Source: Astropecten irregularis
Taxonomy: Eukaryota; Echinodermata; Asteroidea; Paxillosida; Astropectinidae
Assembly: GCA_963971285.1 (NCBI GenBank)
Contig: OZ020250.1
Location: 11,454,499-11,518,498, forward strand
Reading direction: 5' to 3'
Length of the DNA stretch: 64,000 bases
The translations under genes and the position numbers were made by a program. Each line of letters begins with the position of its first letter. The stretch's first letter is position 1. Below the pieces are notes generated by a model. That model ran no database searches. It was not told the DNA's origin and worked only from the letters and a program-made list of their open reading frames with translations. Of this stretch, positions 35,060 to 46,128 are shown in pieces.

Positions 35060-35340
35060 CTTCAGGTTTCTTCAATCCGTAACTACAGGTCTGCTGTGGC
35101 GACCAACGCGCAATTTTGGTGAACGTCCATGTTGTAAAAAGGGCCCTTATTTGGCCGGTTTGTAAAAACGTTGACGATATGTAAGGCAGCATGCTGGAAG
35201 TGCCCCTCCACTTTCACCTCCTGCTACCTGAGGGACGTCTTGTCGAGCTACTCGGCAGGAAGATCTTGGCCCCAACGACATGGAAGTCAGGAGCCCTTCA
35301 GGCCAGCTGACAGATGGGCGAGACCCTTCCTTACAAAAGC
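35060..35340 (+). pseudogene. Tyrosine recombinase remnant of the old DIRS
   Basis: Around 35077-35105 one frame reads IRNYRSAVAT, equivalent to TIKNYRSAIAA of the intact recombinase. At 35171 another frame resumes with AACWKCPSTFTSCYLRDVL, equivalent to AACWKTPNTFTECYLKDVL, including the catalytic Tyr. The central catalytic Arg and His-x-x-Arg blocks between them are deleted. Confidence 0.85.
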
Positions 35341-35460
35341 TCTGCCCATGGTGAACTCATGATGGGCATTGTGTCCACGATGCTATAACCTGATTCATAT
35401 CCACCATACACATCTGGCACTCCTCGTTTGCCAACCCACCACCGGAATTCGGTGCCACTC

Positions 35461-35527
35461 TGCATATAGTAGTTACCGTCTGGGGTAGGTTGAATGCAGT
35501 ACACTCTCCCCACCTGTTGTGGGTTGG
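35461..35527 (+). repeat. ICR of the old DIRS element
   Basis: First part (GTCTGGGGTAGGTTGAATGC region) complements the left end; second part (CTCTCCCCACCTGTTGTGGG) complements the right end. The two meet near 35502. Confidence 0.8.
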
Positions 35528-35579
35528 GTCAACTTGTTCATACCTATCCCAGATGGTGATGGCCCACTCGTCCTCCCCA

Positions 35580-35763
35580 CTTTTTGCCACGAGCCTCCCA
35601 GCTTCCAAAAAGGACGACGAATATGGCGGGTATGATGGGAGGTCGGGTTGCACCACGGTCTTTTCAGCGGATAGGAAATAGGCATACAGGAATTTGCATA
35701 TTATTGTAGTAACAATCTGGGGTAGGTATGCACTAGTAGAGCCAACCCACAACAGGTGGGGAG
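35580..35763 (+). repeat. Right ITR of the old DIRS element
   Basis: Inverted match to 28869-29030, plus an outer extension CCAACCCACAACAGGTGGGG complementary to the ICR. Open frames on either strand here arise from the repeat. Confidence 0.75.
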
Positions 35764-35764
35764 A

Positions 35765-36293
35765 ATTACACACTTTGGTAGGAAACCAAAACTGACATGC
35801 TCACAGATTTACTTATAGTTTAATAATAAATAATAATAATATCGGCATTTATATAGCGCTCTTACACACAAGAGTGGTATCACAGTGCTTTACACTACTG
35901 TTATACCTGGTCATCGGGCCCATTTACATTCCTGAAACAATCTCAGCTCCCTGGGGAGTATACAGCCTCCTGCTACCATAAGGTGCACAGAGGCTAATCA
36001 AACCACAAAGCCATCTCTACCCTCGCAGGTACACCCATGTTTACAGGATATAAAGATAGACCTGATATACCGTTAAAATGTTTCTGCCTGAAATGCTGTA
36101 TTTTTCCAGAAATTACTAAAACAAAATACCAAAAATAGTTTTGATATCCAAGATCAAAACCTCACAGTTTTCACTGTTTTCTACTGTTCCCAATGATCAA
36201 TTGAGCTGAAAATTTCAGAGGTTTTTATTCCATGACAAATCAAATTCCGAAGCTGTTCTATCAACTTTACCAAAGTATGATAGTACCTTTAAG
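35765..36293. mobile_element. TTAA-family MITE interrupted by a SINE
   Basis: 35767-35822 (CACTTTGGTAGGAAACCAAA) and 36056-36293 (ending ACCAAAGTATGATAGTACC, TTAA) match consecutive parts of the MITE at 48929-49260. A SINE (35824-36050) sits in the middle. Confidence 0.6.
35824..36050 (-). mobile_element. SINE, 5'-truncated, minus strand
   Basis: Minus strand: body with CTCCCCAGGGAGCTGAGAT-type sequence, then AGCGCTATATAAATG and an (ATT)n tail (plus strand AATAATAATAATAT at 35823-35840). The body matches the tRNA-headed SINE at 42896-43196 and the fragment at 38612-38690. Confidence 0.75.
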
Positions 36294-36398
36294 TTGTTGA
36301 CAATCTATTAACATGAATTATGATGAAAACGGAATGCAGCTGTAACATGCACTATATTAAATTATAAAGTAACATAATTTTGGGGTTTCTTTTTTAAG

Positions 36399-36491
36399 AT
36401 TTACAGCAACAGATCCCTGGAGGAAGAACTTAACAAAATCAATGAAACTTTGAAGGATGATAAGGCTGACTGGGAAATTAGAACAAATACC
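36399..36491 (+). CDS. CLASP: CLASP exon, start of TOG2
   Basis: Ninety-three nt (phase 0/0) after a long T-rich acceptor and before GTAAGT. It reads IYSNRSLEEELNKINETLKD followed by DKADWEIRTNT. The IYS.R.LEEE...I...L.DDK.DWE.R sequence is the first HEAT helix of CLASP TOG2, including the Trp typical of tubulin-binding TOG loops. Confidence 0.97.
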
Positions 36492-37761
36492 GTAAGTCAA
36501 ACATTTTAATTAATTGAAGAATATTTGGCACAGTAGTGATTTTGTAATCTTGAAGTGATACCAGTTATTCAGATAACGGCATAATTTTTCTTGCCAAGTC
36601 AACTTATTAACTCAGTCAACTGAGATTCTTTTGAGCAACATGGTGAAAGAAAGCTAAAAGTTTGCCTTTTCCCGAAATTTTTTTTTGCCAAAATTACTCA
36701 ATGAAGATAAGTAGGGAGCTCCATGAGTGCCATATCAGTATATGACAAAATGTTTTGAAACAACTTTCATGCTTGATGCCCTTATACTAATAGAGATGCC
36801 TTGATTGATTTTAGGCCTGACTGACAATAAAATAATACTTATAAATAGATTATTGAATAATAAGTAATTTGTAAATTGCTTTTTAGGGGGTGCTTCAATT
36901 CTGTATAAAGGGTCTGTCAAGAGTTAACTGCAGTTAATTTAAATAAAAAAAGATAAAAGGATCAGCCATCCTTAATACATAAACAATGACAAACAAAATG
37001 AAGTCTGTATAAAAAAGGGCATATGTTTGTAATTCCTGACAAAATGGTTCTTTCTGTTTTGTTTGTTATGGAAACGTATAACCTATCCACATTTGTTTGC
37101 TACACTTTTTTGAGAAAGTCTTTTTAACCCAAACACTGACAGTGCATTACGCAATGCTTTTTAATTCTCTGGTGTAGATTTTACACATCCTTCCCCCTAA
37201 AAATTTGTGATTTTGTCAAATGCAATAAATGGAGATGTGTACATGAGTAAGAAAAGTAAAGTAAAATAAGGAAATACTGGAGATGAGCAGTTATCTGTAT
37301 ACTGTTAAATTATGCCCAAATTATGCCAAGTTTATGAGCAATTTGTCATTTTCTTTATGGAAATGTGCTGTTGTAATTGTAAATTTATAATTAGGCCATC
37401 CAGTATGGAACCTGCACAACCCTACAAATATATACAATTCTTCAGATGTAAGATTATATGGTGCATTCAGAGGTTGCCACTCAAATGTTTGCCATTTTAA
37501 TTCTGTCCTTGGCCTTGCAAATTGCTATTTTACATCAATATGCTAGATGCTAATTACAATGTAGATGAGTCCATATGAACACCAATTGTTCCCTTTTCTG
37601 TGTAAATTAGTTTCCAGTCATTGTTTCATTTGAAGAGTCAGTGACAAGGACAAGTTTTGCCAGGGATGATAGGGATCACCTGACAGTGTATCTGAATTTT
37701 ACAAGAATGAAACTGATAACAGCCATGATGACATTTTTCTTTCAATTATCTTCCTCCACAG
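36492..37761. other. CLASP intron, nothing recognised
   Basis: AT-rich 1.27-kb intron with no identified repeats. Confidence 0.5.
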
Positions 37762-37907
37762 CTGAAGAAACTAAGAAGTCTTTGCATTGCAGGGGCACTA
37801 GAATATGATTGTTTTTTGCCTTGCCTGCGCACTCTGGAGGAATCCTTTGTATTTTCTGTCAAAGATCTCAGGTCCCAAGTTGTGCGTGAAGCATGCATCA
37901 CACTGTC
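37762..37907 (+). CDS. CLASP: CLASP exon, TOG2 HEAT repeats
   Basis: 146 nt after CTCCACAG, donor GTAAGT. It starts LKKLRSLCIAGALEYDCF and ends KDLRSQVVREACITL plus two bases of a Ser codon. The LRSQVVREACITL block is nearly invariant in CLASP TOG2 and is the strongest single identifier of the gene. It ends after two codon bases. Confidence 0.98.
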
Positions 37908-38335
37908 GTAAGTCTTTTGGTTAAAAATGTAACATTATTTCTAGTTAAAAAGAACAAATGTTAGAGGGGCACCAAAATGTCAGCCCAGGTTCCCTCCTTT
38001 CCAGTAAGAGGGAAAACACCCTTCAAAAAGGAAAAAAAAGGGTTATATATATTAAATAAGCTATAAGTAAAACAATTGATAGGTCATTGTAGCAATAGTA
38101 ATGTTTCACTGTCGGCCCCATACTATAAACATAATTTTCTTTGAGAAAAATCCCACACTCCAAAAATAACCCCCTTGTATTCCCGTCAGCAGGGGAGAAC
38201 AAAACAAAACAATATTATATAAATTAACTATTAATCCATCAGTAATTTTCTTCAAAACAATTTATAGCTCGTCATAATGATTTTAATGTTACATTGCCGA
38301 CCTAGTTTGAAAAAGACTGTGTGTTCCCATTTCTA

Positions 38336-38395
38336 ATGTCTGCTGTTAAGTTCTTCCACAGCATAGGAGCTGCTGAAGATAAAACACGGCTACGT
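38336..38395 (-). repeat. Small LINE (CR1/L2-like) RT C-terminal fragment
   Basis: The minus strand reads RSRVLSSAAPMLWKNLTADI, the conserved phrase near the C-terminus of CR1/L2-type ORF2 proteins. No other part is recognisable. Confidence 0.6.
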
Positions 38396-38414
38396 AGTGA
38401 AGCCAATATTTTAC

Positions 38415-38580
38415 TTAATAAAACTCGCCTGTTGACCTACGGTTGGAATGGCGCAGAGTTCTAACAGTAATCAAATCGTTAAAAAGTGAACAAAGAAAAA
38501 ATTGTCTGGAGCGGGATTCGAACCGGTGACCTCCTGAATACCGTACAGGCGCTCTACCAACTGAGCCATCCAGCCCTATA
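38415..38580 (-). mobile_element. tRNA-derived SINE head, minus strand
   Basis: On the minus strand 38575-38505 resembles a tRNA: acceptor arms with one mismatch, D stem GCTC/GAGC, A-box TGGCTCAGTTGG and B-box GGTTCGAATCC. The position before the anticodon is C instead of T, and the anticodon and T stems have mismatches, so it is unlikely to be a functional tRNA. A T-rich tail follows (AATTTTTTCTTTG). Confidence 0.65.
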
Positions 38581-38611
38581 TTGGTGGTGACCCCGATAGT
38601 CAATTATAGAC

Positions 38612-38690
38612 GGGGCTGTATACTCCCCAGGGAGTTGAAATGGTTTCAGGAATGTAAATTATGGCCCAATGACCAGGGATAATAATATGT
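38612..38690 (+). repeat. SINE body fragment
   Basis: GGGGCTGTATACTCCCCAGG through ACCAGGGATAATAAT matches the body of the SINE at 42896-43196. Confidence 0.65.
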
Positions 38691-38742
38691 GCGCCATGAG
38701 TGTCTTGGACGGATGTCTGCGTGGAATAAATTCTGAATTATT

Positions 38743-39529
38743 GGCTTTTCCGTTATTTTCTTCTTCTTCTTCCTCTTCCTCTTCCTCTTCTTGTCGCCAA
38801 ATTTTCCATATACAATGCACACGTTCTACACGCCACTTTGGTCACTTTTAAGCAATCAATCTTAACCAAACTTGGTCCAAGTAAAGCCCCTATAGCGTAG
38901 ATATATGCCGAACAATGACGTCATCATGACGTCATCAGGTGTCAAATTACAAACAATTTAAATTTAATGATCAAAATCTTTAAAAATCAATAAAAAATCA
39001 ACCGTTTGAGATATTAAGTTAATTCTTTCGCCAATTGTCAATGTTAGTGAATGACTTTCTTTGTGACACATTGCTTGACCTCTGTGACCTCTACTTCCGG
39101 TCAAACAGGAAGTAGCTCCTCATTTAAAAGTTGTAAGAGCTAGGATCATGATTCTTTCACCAAATATCAATGTTAGGGAAGGTCTGTCTTTGTGACACAT
39201 TGCTTGACCTCTGTGACTTCTACTTCCGGTCAAACAGGAAGTAGCTCCTCATTTTAAAGTCATAAGAGCTAGGATCATGATTCTTTCACCGAATATCATT
39301 GTTAGTCAAGGTCTTTCTTTGGGACACATTGCTTGACCTGTGTTGTGACCTGTACTTCCGGTCAAACAGGATGTAGCTCCTCATTTAAAAGTGGTAAGAG
39401 CTAAGATTCTTTCGCACAAATTTCAATGTTAGGGAAGGTCTTTCTTAGTGACATAATTCTAATTGACAAGTAATTTATATCATACGCGAAAAAGCCTTAT
39501 GTGCTGTTTCCAACAGCCATAAACTCTAG
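38743..39529 (+). mobile_element. Helentron-like element, GGCTTTTCCG subfamily
   Basis: 5' arm GGCTTTTCCG at 38743, then a (TCT)n tract. 3' arm CGCGAAAAAGCC, hairpin GCTGTTTCCAACAGC and CTAG at 39526-39529, followed by TTATTATT. The core has three 130-bp tandem units (starts near 39040, 39170 and 39299). Confidence 0.7.
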
Positions 39530-40265
39530 TTATTATTATTGTTGTTCGTTTGGCAGTCATAAGCCATGAAACCACGCACACACCGCCATACCCTAAGGAC
39601 CGTTTCAATGATATACACAGCAATGTTGCAACCTTGGAACGGTAGAAAAGTATTTGCACACTATTTTTTTCTTTTTTACGAAGAGGCACTTTGTGCGTGT
39701 TTGTATATGGGGAGATTTTGCGTTTTCACGAAGAGACAACATGTTATCGGCCCTTTTAAAATAAATTGCTTTTTGAGTTTTGCGTTTTCACGAAGAGACA
39801 AATATCTATGAACGTAATTACTCTGTAATTAAGGGGTCTATTAACTTTGAATTAGCACGTCCTATCAGTGTGAGTTTTGAGCTTCAAATAAAAATTGGTA
39901 TATATATATTATAAACATGCCCTCTAAAAGTAGGGGAAATCTTCAATTTAGATTCACCAAGGAATTACAAGGAATGTTGGTTGTAGACAGTTTTTGTTAC
40001 TTTGCATTTAATACTGTACATGCATGTTCACACATGTTCAATACATGTACATGCATGGCATATGGCCCATGCATATTGAATACAAAATTAGGAAACCCTG
40101 ATTCAGATGATACAAATTTGATATATTATGAATATGTTTTAAAATAATAATAATAATAATAATGGACACTTATAATGCGCCGGTATCCGCCAAGCATGAC
40201 GCTCATGGCGCAAAACAAAACAAAGAAAACAATTATACAGAAAAACGGTTGGTAAACAGAAGAGT
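39530..40265. other. CLASP intron with a LINE/SINE-type tail
   Basis: At 40146-40230 an (AAT)n run is followed by ACACTTATAATGCGCCGG, like the 3' tails of the CR1/L2-like LINEs and SINEs in inverted orientation. The direct repeat TTTTGCGTTTTCACGAAGAG occurs twice (39716 and 39779). Nothing else was recognised. Confidence 0.45.
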
Positions 40266-40300
40266 TTGCAGATGAGACTTGGCGGAGTTCATGTGGTAGA

Positions 40301-40605
40301 GTTCCAGAGTTGTGGGGCAGCTTACTGGTATACAACTGCTTACTGTTCCAGAGTTGTGGGGCAGCTTACTGTTATACAACTGCTTACTGTTCCAGAGTTG
40401 TGGGGCAGCTCACTGGTATACAACTGCTTACTGTTCCAGAGTTGTGGGGCAGCTTACTGGTATACAACTGCTTACTGTTCCAGAGTTGTGGGGCAGCTTA
40501 CTGGTATACAACTGCTTACTGTTCCAGAGTTGTGGGGCAGCTTACTGGTATACAACTGCTTACTGTTCCAGCGTTGTGGGGCAGCTTACTGGTATACAAC
40601 TGCTC
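40301..40605. repeat. 44-bp tandem array, about 7 copies
   Basis: The unit starts GTTCCAGAGTTGTGGGGCAG and continues CTTACTGGTATACAACTGCT. It is very uniform (one or two substitutions per unit), implying recent expansion. Since 44 is not a multiple of 3, the unit is read in all three frames and produces three overlapping repetitive ORFs (40266-40655) that are not genes. Confidence 0.95.
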
Positions 40606-41134
40606 CTTTGAATTGGTTCATTCTGACTTTGTTTGAACATAGCTTTACTCCCTAATAATTATGAAGTGAAGCTTTCCCATACACAGTGTTGTAGGTCTCG
40701 AGACCGGTCTTGACACAACTTTTTCCTGGTCTCGGTCTCAACACACTGTTGTCTCGGTCTCGGTCTTGTTCCCCCGTGGTCTTGGATTTTTGCTGGTCTG
40801 GGCATTTGAACCAGCAATAGTGTATACTAATGTAAACTTTATACACTCATTGTGCAAAATAATATACTCGGCTCGACTCGAGATAGTACAGGTAGTAGAG
40901 TAGTATTTCTGTCGTCATGAAAGTACAGTATATGGTACAACCTATGTTTTTTTCTGTCTGTGCACACATTCCAAGAACAAGATATCAAAATGCTAGGTAT
41001 CTCAAAGAGGTACCAGAGTTTGTACCAGACATGAGCGCCATACATTTTTGGCAGGACATGGAGAAGAAACTCCCAAATAATTGACTAAGTCTTGTCAGTG
41101 GCAGCAATCATCTGCCACATTTGAAAGAATTTTA

Positions 41135-42815
41135 GGCACCTTGTCAAAAAGATTTTTATTGGCGTGCTGCGGCCCTCTCCTATGTGCCGCATTGGGTTGG
41201 CGCCCGCCGACCTGCGGCGCCGCTGACCCCTTCATAACAAAGGTGTGTATTTGCATAATACTTTCATGGATGACTGCCTCTGCGGCTAGCATCCCAGACT
41301 GACCAGAGTAGGCTTACCTGTTTGCAGCGGCACACGGCGCGCAGACAACACAGACACTCAATTGACAATGTATTTATTGAAGGTAATGAGATTCTTGTTT
41401 CATGTCAATAATCGCATCAGGCCCCGAAAAAAAAATCAAAATAATGTTTATATCAGGAATAGGCGAAAAATTGCTGGCGAATCCTTGAAGAATATTTATA
41501 ACATGACAGGCTTTCGGGGATGGGAAAAGCCGATTTCTTACAGCATAATTTGTAGCTTTTTGCGATGTCAAAAGAAGATTTCTTACTGCAAAATCCGGTC
41601 GTAAAACACGGTACCGTACCCAGTGCAACTTGGTGGGTGATCGACCACACGCACTCACGTTGTACGTACACTGTACTTCCTGCCATGGCCTACACGTGGG
41701 ATTGCTGCTACTTCGCTGGTGCGTGTTTGTATCCATTGAATGGCTCTAAGGCACGCGGATACCAGTCGTGGAAGCACGATAGGATGGTTTATATAGCGCA
41801 TGTGCGCGATATATTTTTAATAGTTGTTTACGTGTTCTCTAATGCATAGCAACCGTTGTTTTTGGAAGGCTAATTTGATAGTCCTGATATTTATTATTAG
41901 TATGGAAAGTACTTTTCTACAAAATGGATTTACTATAAACTGACTGAACTGACACATTATTATTTGATCTTATGTGTGGTTGGACGGATGGAGCCACCCT
42001 CGAAATTTTGCTCGTCCGCTGTGTCCTTTATGCATACGTTGTGTCTATCAGCCAGTGGGACCGGGCCTTTAGCGCAAACCGCTCCAAAATCGATCTTGTA
42101 AATGGCCTTACACCGGTTCCGCTTTTTGTATTAGTTCCATAAAATACAATGTAGTGCATTTGCCATGGCGAGTACCAGTGTACCATGACGACACCGCATG
42201 TTATATAGGAAAGGGAAACGATATTGAAATGACCACGTGCGCGTGCGATCGTATACGCATATGCAGCGTGTCTTTATGTCGATCGGCAAGCGCTATGGAA
42301 AAAGTTGGGCAATAAGTACTGTCAGGGACAGACCTTGGGCTAAGGTACGTGACAAGCATCGTATTAGGGAAAATATTAGCACCGCAGGTATGGGTCAAAG
42401 ACTGAAATTTATGGAAACAAAAGTCCTACTTACGAACAAATTAAATGACAGTTGTAAGCGTGAAAGTGATACAATTAATTTAATATCTTGGCCATTTCGA
42501 TCTCGTTCTCAAACAATTAGTTCAGTCAAGGTTCATTTCTGGGGTTGTTTTCCTTCCTTCGTCTCCCTGTCATTTTTAGATCCAGAGCGTGTTTGCCAGA
42601 TCATATCGGAAAGGGGGTGCGCCGCGGCGGGCTTTGCGAGTGCATTCCATATTCATGTTGCTTCACTAACATAAAAATAAGGGACACACAATGCATGGGG
42701 TTTCAATAATGAGCACTGCGCCGCGCTCAGCCCAGTGAGGGAGACCTAAAAATATTCACTGCAAAGCGCCGCGGCCAGTTGCGGCGCGCCGATAAAAATC
42801 TTTTGACATGGTGCC
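41135..42815. mobile_element. PIF/Harbinger-like non-autonomous transposon with TTA TSD
   Basis: The ends GGCACCTTGTCAAAAAGATT and inverted GGCACCATGTCAAAAGATTT are flanked by TTA (41132-41134 and 42816-42818). The subterminal regions are GC-rich with GCGCCG words. The internal ORFs (41374-41736 minus, 42237-42674 plus) show no Harbinger transposase motif. Confidence 0.75.
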
Positions 42816-42895
42816 TTAATAACATGTTTTGGATTTTCATGAGGCCATATCGGGCATAATTGTCTTCTGATACACTGACGATTCATATGTTATGT

Positions 42896-43196
42896 GGGGT
42901 GCTGTGGCCTAGTGGTCTGGCGTGTTGAACTCAAAGTCTTGTGGTCAATCTACAGATTGTGGGTTCAAATCCAGCCATGGGTTAATGGTGCTTTCGTTCT
43001 TGGGCAAAACGCTTTATCACATATTGCTCCTCTTCACCCGGGTGTAAATGGGTACCTGTGAGGGTAGAGATGGCTTTGTGGTTTGATTAGCCTCTGTGCA
43101 CTGAATACGGTGGCCCAGGGCTGTATACTGCCCAGGGAGTTGAGATGGTTTCACGAATGTAAATTATGGCCTGATGACCAAGGATAATGATAAAGT
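42896..43196 (+). mobile_element. tRNA-derived SINE, full 5' head
   Basis: A-box GTGGCCTAGTGG (42904) and B-box GGGTTCAAATCC (42961) form a tRNA-like promoter head. The body includes TTCACCCGGGTGTAAATGGG and GGGCTGTATACTGCCCAGGG. The tail ends near AAGGATAATGATAAAG. RNA polymerase III transcription and LINE-dependent spread are expected for this class. Confidence 0.85.
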
Positions 43197-43203
43197 TGTA
43201 ATG

Positions 43204-44564
43204 CGCAGTAGAGTATATTCATATTTATTGTCATGAAGGCATCCTATAAAGTTAATCAACCTACCGGTAATTAATATTCAAGGTCTACAAAAAAGCTGTC
43301 TTGATTTCCAATTAAAATGTGTATCTCCCTTTGTTGCACATGATACATGTATTTATAGGCCTAATTCTTTTATTGTATTTAATTGCCCATGGTCTTGAGG
43401 TCTCGGTCTTGGGTTATCACTTTAAGGTCTCAAGTACAACACTGCCCATGCATTTAAGTTATTTATTACTATAATAATGAGTAATTATTTAATTGATTTG
43501 TCTTATGTTTATTATACACTAGACAAATCTTTTAAATATCTACCAGAATAATCAATGTTGGTCAATGAATGATTTTAGTACATAAATTTAAATGAGAGAA
43601 ATATATAGATCTTTATTAATACTTTATTAATGAGTCAGACTAGAGTACACTAGAATAAACTATGTCACATATATGTATAGTGGTGTAGCAGTTGTCACCG
43701 ATCAATGGTAGTTCAATAGGGCTCTGTGCTTGTGACGTCACATTCAGATGTTCGGACAAACGAAGTCATACGTCACCCAATTAACTTGCACGTAAACGTG
43801 AAATTTGTCCGAACATCCGGGTAACTATAGCTGTCGATATAAAGGGCGTATTCTATAAATAGCTCGAGAGCGGATCCCTATTTAAAAGAAATGAATAGTA
43901 AGGTAAGTTTGTCGTACTCTTGGTTCAAAAGTTTATCCTGTTGTCTGGTAACCTTTAGCATGGGTGCTGGATGTGCAGCACTCACTGGATCCTCTGAATT
44001 GGCCTTTGGTATGCTTGACCAGGTTGATGCCTGGTATGTGCTGCCAATCCCGAGGTAACCAATCCTGGGCCTGTTTGTCTTTTACAACCAGTACAGAGTG
44101 TGGACTCTTATACATGTAGCCTATAGTGCCATATGAAATATTTTGTGTATAAATATATATAGATGTATATATATAAACAGAGTGTTCTCATGGCTAACAA
44201 CATTCTAACAACCCTATTGAAATAATACAAATATCAGAGTTGTTCAATTTTGAGATCTAGTAAATACATGTTTCAAAAGAAATACATTTGTTAATCAAGT
44301 AGTGTTTTTTTTTTTAGAAAGTCAATATTGCATGGTCAATCTTACATGGATGCCCTCCATAAATTAACATAAACGTAACAGGAATTTTGCATTTAATATG
44401 AGCTAACTGTAAGGTTACCTGTTTGTACCTACCTGTATTGTGCTTGTTTCATACAGAGTTGTAGGAGTTGTAGTTCTGTGGTTTGCTTGAATGTTTATAT
44501 GGATAGATCTTTCTGAATCCTGTTTTTTGAGGGCTTGTCACTGTTTTTTATTTCTTTTGTGCAG
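43204..44564. other. CLASP intron; one short hairpin
   Basis: AT-rich. GATGTTCGGACAAA (43747) and its complement TTTGTCCGAACATC (43805) form a hairpin in a segment that contains GACGTCA. No exon or classified repeat is supported. Confidence 0.45.
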
Positions 44565-44700
44565 ATTATTTTCTGTTAAACTTGGTCGTCAGTTTGACCA
44601 TGTAGCTGAGACGTTATTGCCCCCATTATTTCTGCTGCTACAAAATAGTGCCAAGGTGATGTCTACTTCAGGTAGTGTGTGCCTGAATATTATTTTAAAG
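44565..44700 (+). CDS. CLASP: CLASP exon, TOG2 HEAT repeats
   Basis: 136 nt; the acceptor TTGTGCAG completes the split Ser codon, donor GTATGC. It reads SLFSVKLGRQFDHVAETLLP then PLFLLLQNSAKVMSTSGSVC and LNIILK. The G..FDH.AE..LP..F.L..NSAK.M.TSG pattern is conserved in CLASP TOG2. Confidence 0.97.
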
Positions 44701-44876
44701 GTATGCTGTATTATAAAATAACTTTATTACTCTTTGCCATGTTTGACTTGCTGTTAATGCAGGTTTATTTTACACACCTCCTGTGCACTTTCCTTTTTTG
44801 TGTGTGTAATGAACAAGTTAACATTTTCAAACCGTTAGCATTTGAATTGCAGCAATTTGTCATGAATGTTATAGCC

Positions 44877-45188
44877 TTAAAGGGAGCATATAGGATTTGC
44901 AAGGCCTCCAAAAAAAAAAATTGAGTTTGAGACAGAAAATGGACTCAATAGTTTGTAAACAGTGCAAACAGTCACCATGGGAAATCTTGGTTCATCAGAT
45001 TCTGGGTTTTTCAAGGAAATCAAGATTTAGTGTCTTTTCCAAAGAGTTGGGTTTTCGCTATTTTCTCGTGACTCAGATGTCCGATTGAGCTCAAATTTTC
45101 ACAGGTTTATTATTTCATGTACATGTTTGATCAGACAAAGTGTGAGTGCTGTCCTGTGACCTTTACCAATCATGTATTGTACCTTTAA
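44877..45188. mobile_element. TTAA-type MITE overlapping a small CLASP intron
   Basis: TTAAAGGGAGCATATAGG at the left and TATTGTACC followed by TTAA at the right. It shares about 160 bp with 6878-7246. It accounts for about half of the 633-bp intron between the exons ending 44700 and starting 45334. Confidence 0.7.
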
Positions 45189-45333
45189 TTTTCAGTTGCA
45201 TGTTTATTTTAAAAAATTAAATAGGCTACAAGCTATCAAAACATCTTATGAATTATTTTGATGTGCAATAGGGCAGCACAATAAATCCTATTTAGATAAT
45301 TGCAACTTGAAATACTTTATCTTTGTCTTACAG

Positions 45334-45404
45334 CACACACATTCACCACGGTTAATACCATTCTTCAAAAGTAATGTCACATCAAGGTCAAACGCAATTA
45401 GAAA
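45334..45404 (+). CDS. CLASP: CLASP exon, TOG2 HEAT repeats
   Basis: 71 nt between a TTGTCTTACAG acceptor and a GTAAGT donor. It reads HTHSPRLIPFFKSNVTSRSN then AIR plus two bases. The HTH.PRLIP......SKS..VR pattern matches CLASP TOG2. It ends two bases into a Lys codon. Confidence 0.97.
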
Positions 45405-45990
45405 GTAAGTATCTTTTAAACATTTTTTTAAGGGATGGACCTTTCGCTGCTTTTTGAGAGAAAATACTAATACAGGTTTCCTGCACATTGTGAAAAAAAG
45501 GTTTTTTCACATCAATGAAGAATCAATTGACTTTGCATGTCCTCTGGATTGGTTTTGATGAGGCCAAGTGAAAGAGATTTATGATTTGAAAATCTTTAGA
45601 AATGGCATATATAAAAAGCTCTGTCAGGCCAATTATGTGACAAATTGTATTGAAACATCATTTAAATTGTTTGGACAATGAGGAATTAAATCTGCTCATT
45701 ATGAATGTGTTCATCTAGTTAGACAAACTTTAAATTGATTGACCATCGATCAGTTGAAATGACCTGTGAATAAATTCATTTTGTTGCTTTTTCAAATATC
45801 GGATGAAAATACACAAAATGTCTTTATATGGCAGTGCAGTAGACAGAGACGTTGTAAGTAACATAGTGGTATTGTTTTATGGTTGGTTGAATTACTCTTT
45901 TTTCCCCACTCATGATGAGTGTGTCACAGTTGTATAGTAAACCCGTAGCCTAACTTCAATCTGACTTACCCGGTATGTTAATGTTAACAG

Positions 45991-46128
45991 ACAAACATGT
46001 CAGTTGTTACTGAATGTACTGACTGACTGGGAGACACATTCCTTGGAAAAGCATGTTAACATCCTGTCAGAATGTCTTCATAAAGGCATTGAAGATGCAG
46101 ACAACGATGCTAGAGCCATATCAAGGAA
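45991..46128 (+). CDS. CLASP: CLASP exon, TOG2 HEAT repeats
   Basis: 138 nt, phase 2/2. It reads QTCQLLLNVLTDWETHSLEK then HVNILSECLHKGIEDADNDA and RAISR. The W.THSLE.H...L.E...KGI.DAD..AR segment is diagnostic for the last HEAT repeats of CLASP TOG2. The aromatic FLDLLL-like helix of vertebrate proteins is replaced by QLLLNVL. Confidence 0.98.

Larger units (their letters stand above)
28869..35763 (+). mobile_element. Old DIRS-type retrotransposon, heavily decayed
   Basis: Recognised by geometry. The left end (28869-29030) is repeated inverted at 35580-35735. An ICR at 35461-35527 joins the complement of the extreme left end (28869-28909) to the complement of the extreme right end (35740-35763). 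Just upstream of the ICR lie tyrosine recombinase remnants (35060-35300), the expected position. Near the 5' end is a Pro-rich gag-like frame (29827-30219). RT could not be found; it is deleted or unrecognisable. Later insertions include a pogo-like MITE (29435), a Helentron-like element (30942-32568) and, inside that, a further MITE. Confidence 0.8.

Noticed and set aside
38505..38575. Functional tRNA gene (anticodon position would read GGT)
   Set aside because: C instead of T before the anticodon, mismatches in acceptor, anticodon and T stems; better explained as a SINE head.
40266..40655. Three overlapping plus-strand ORFs of about 100-129 residues
   Set aside because: All three read the same 44-bp minisatellite in different frames.
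42237..42674. 145-residue ORF as a Harbinger protein
   Set aside because: No DDE or MYB-like motif could be seen; likely chance frame in the non-autonomous element.
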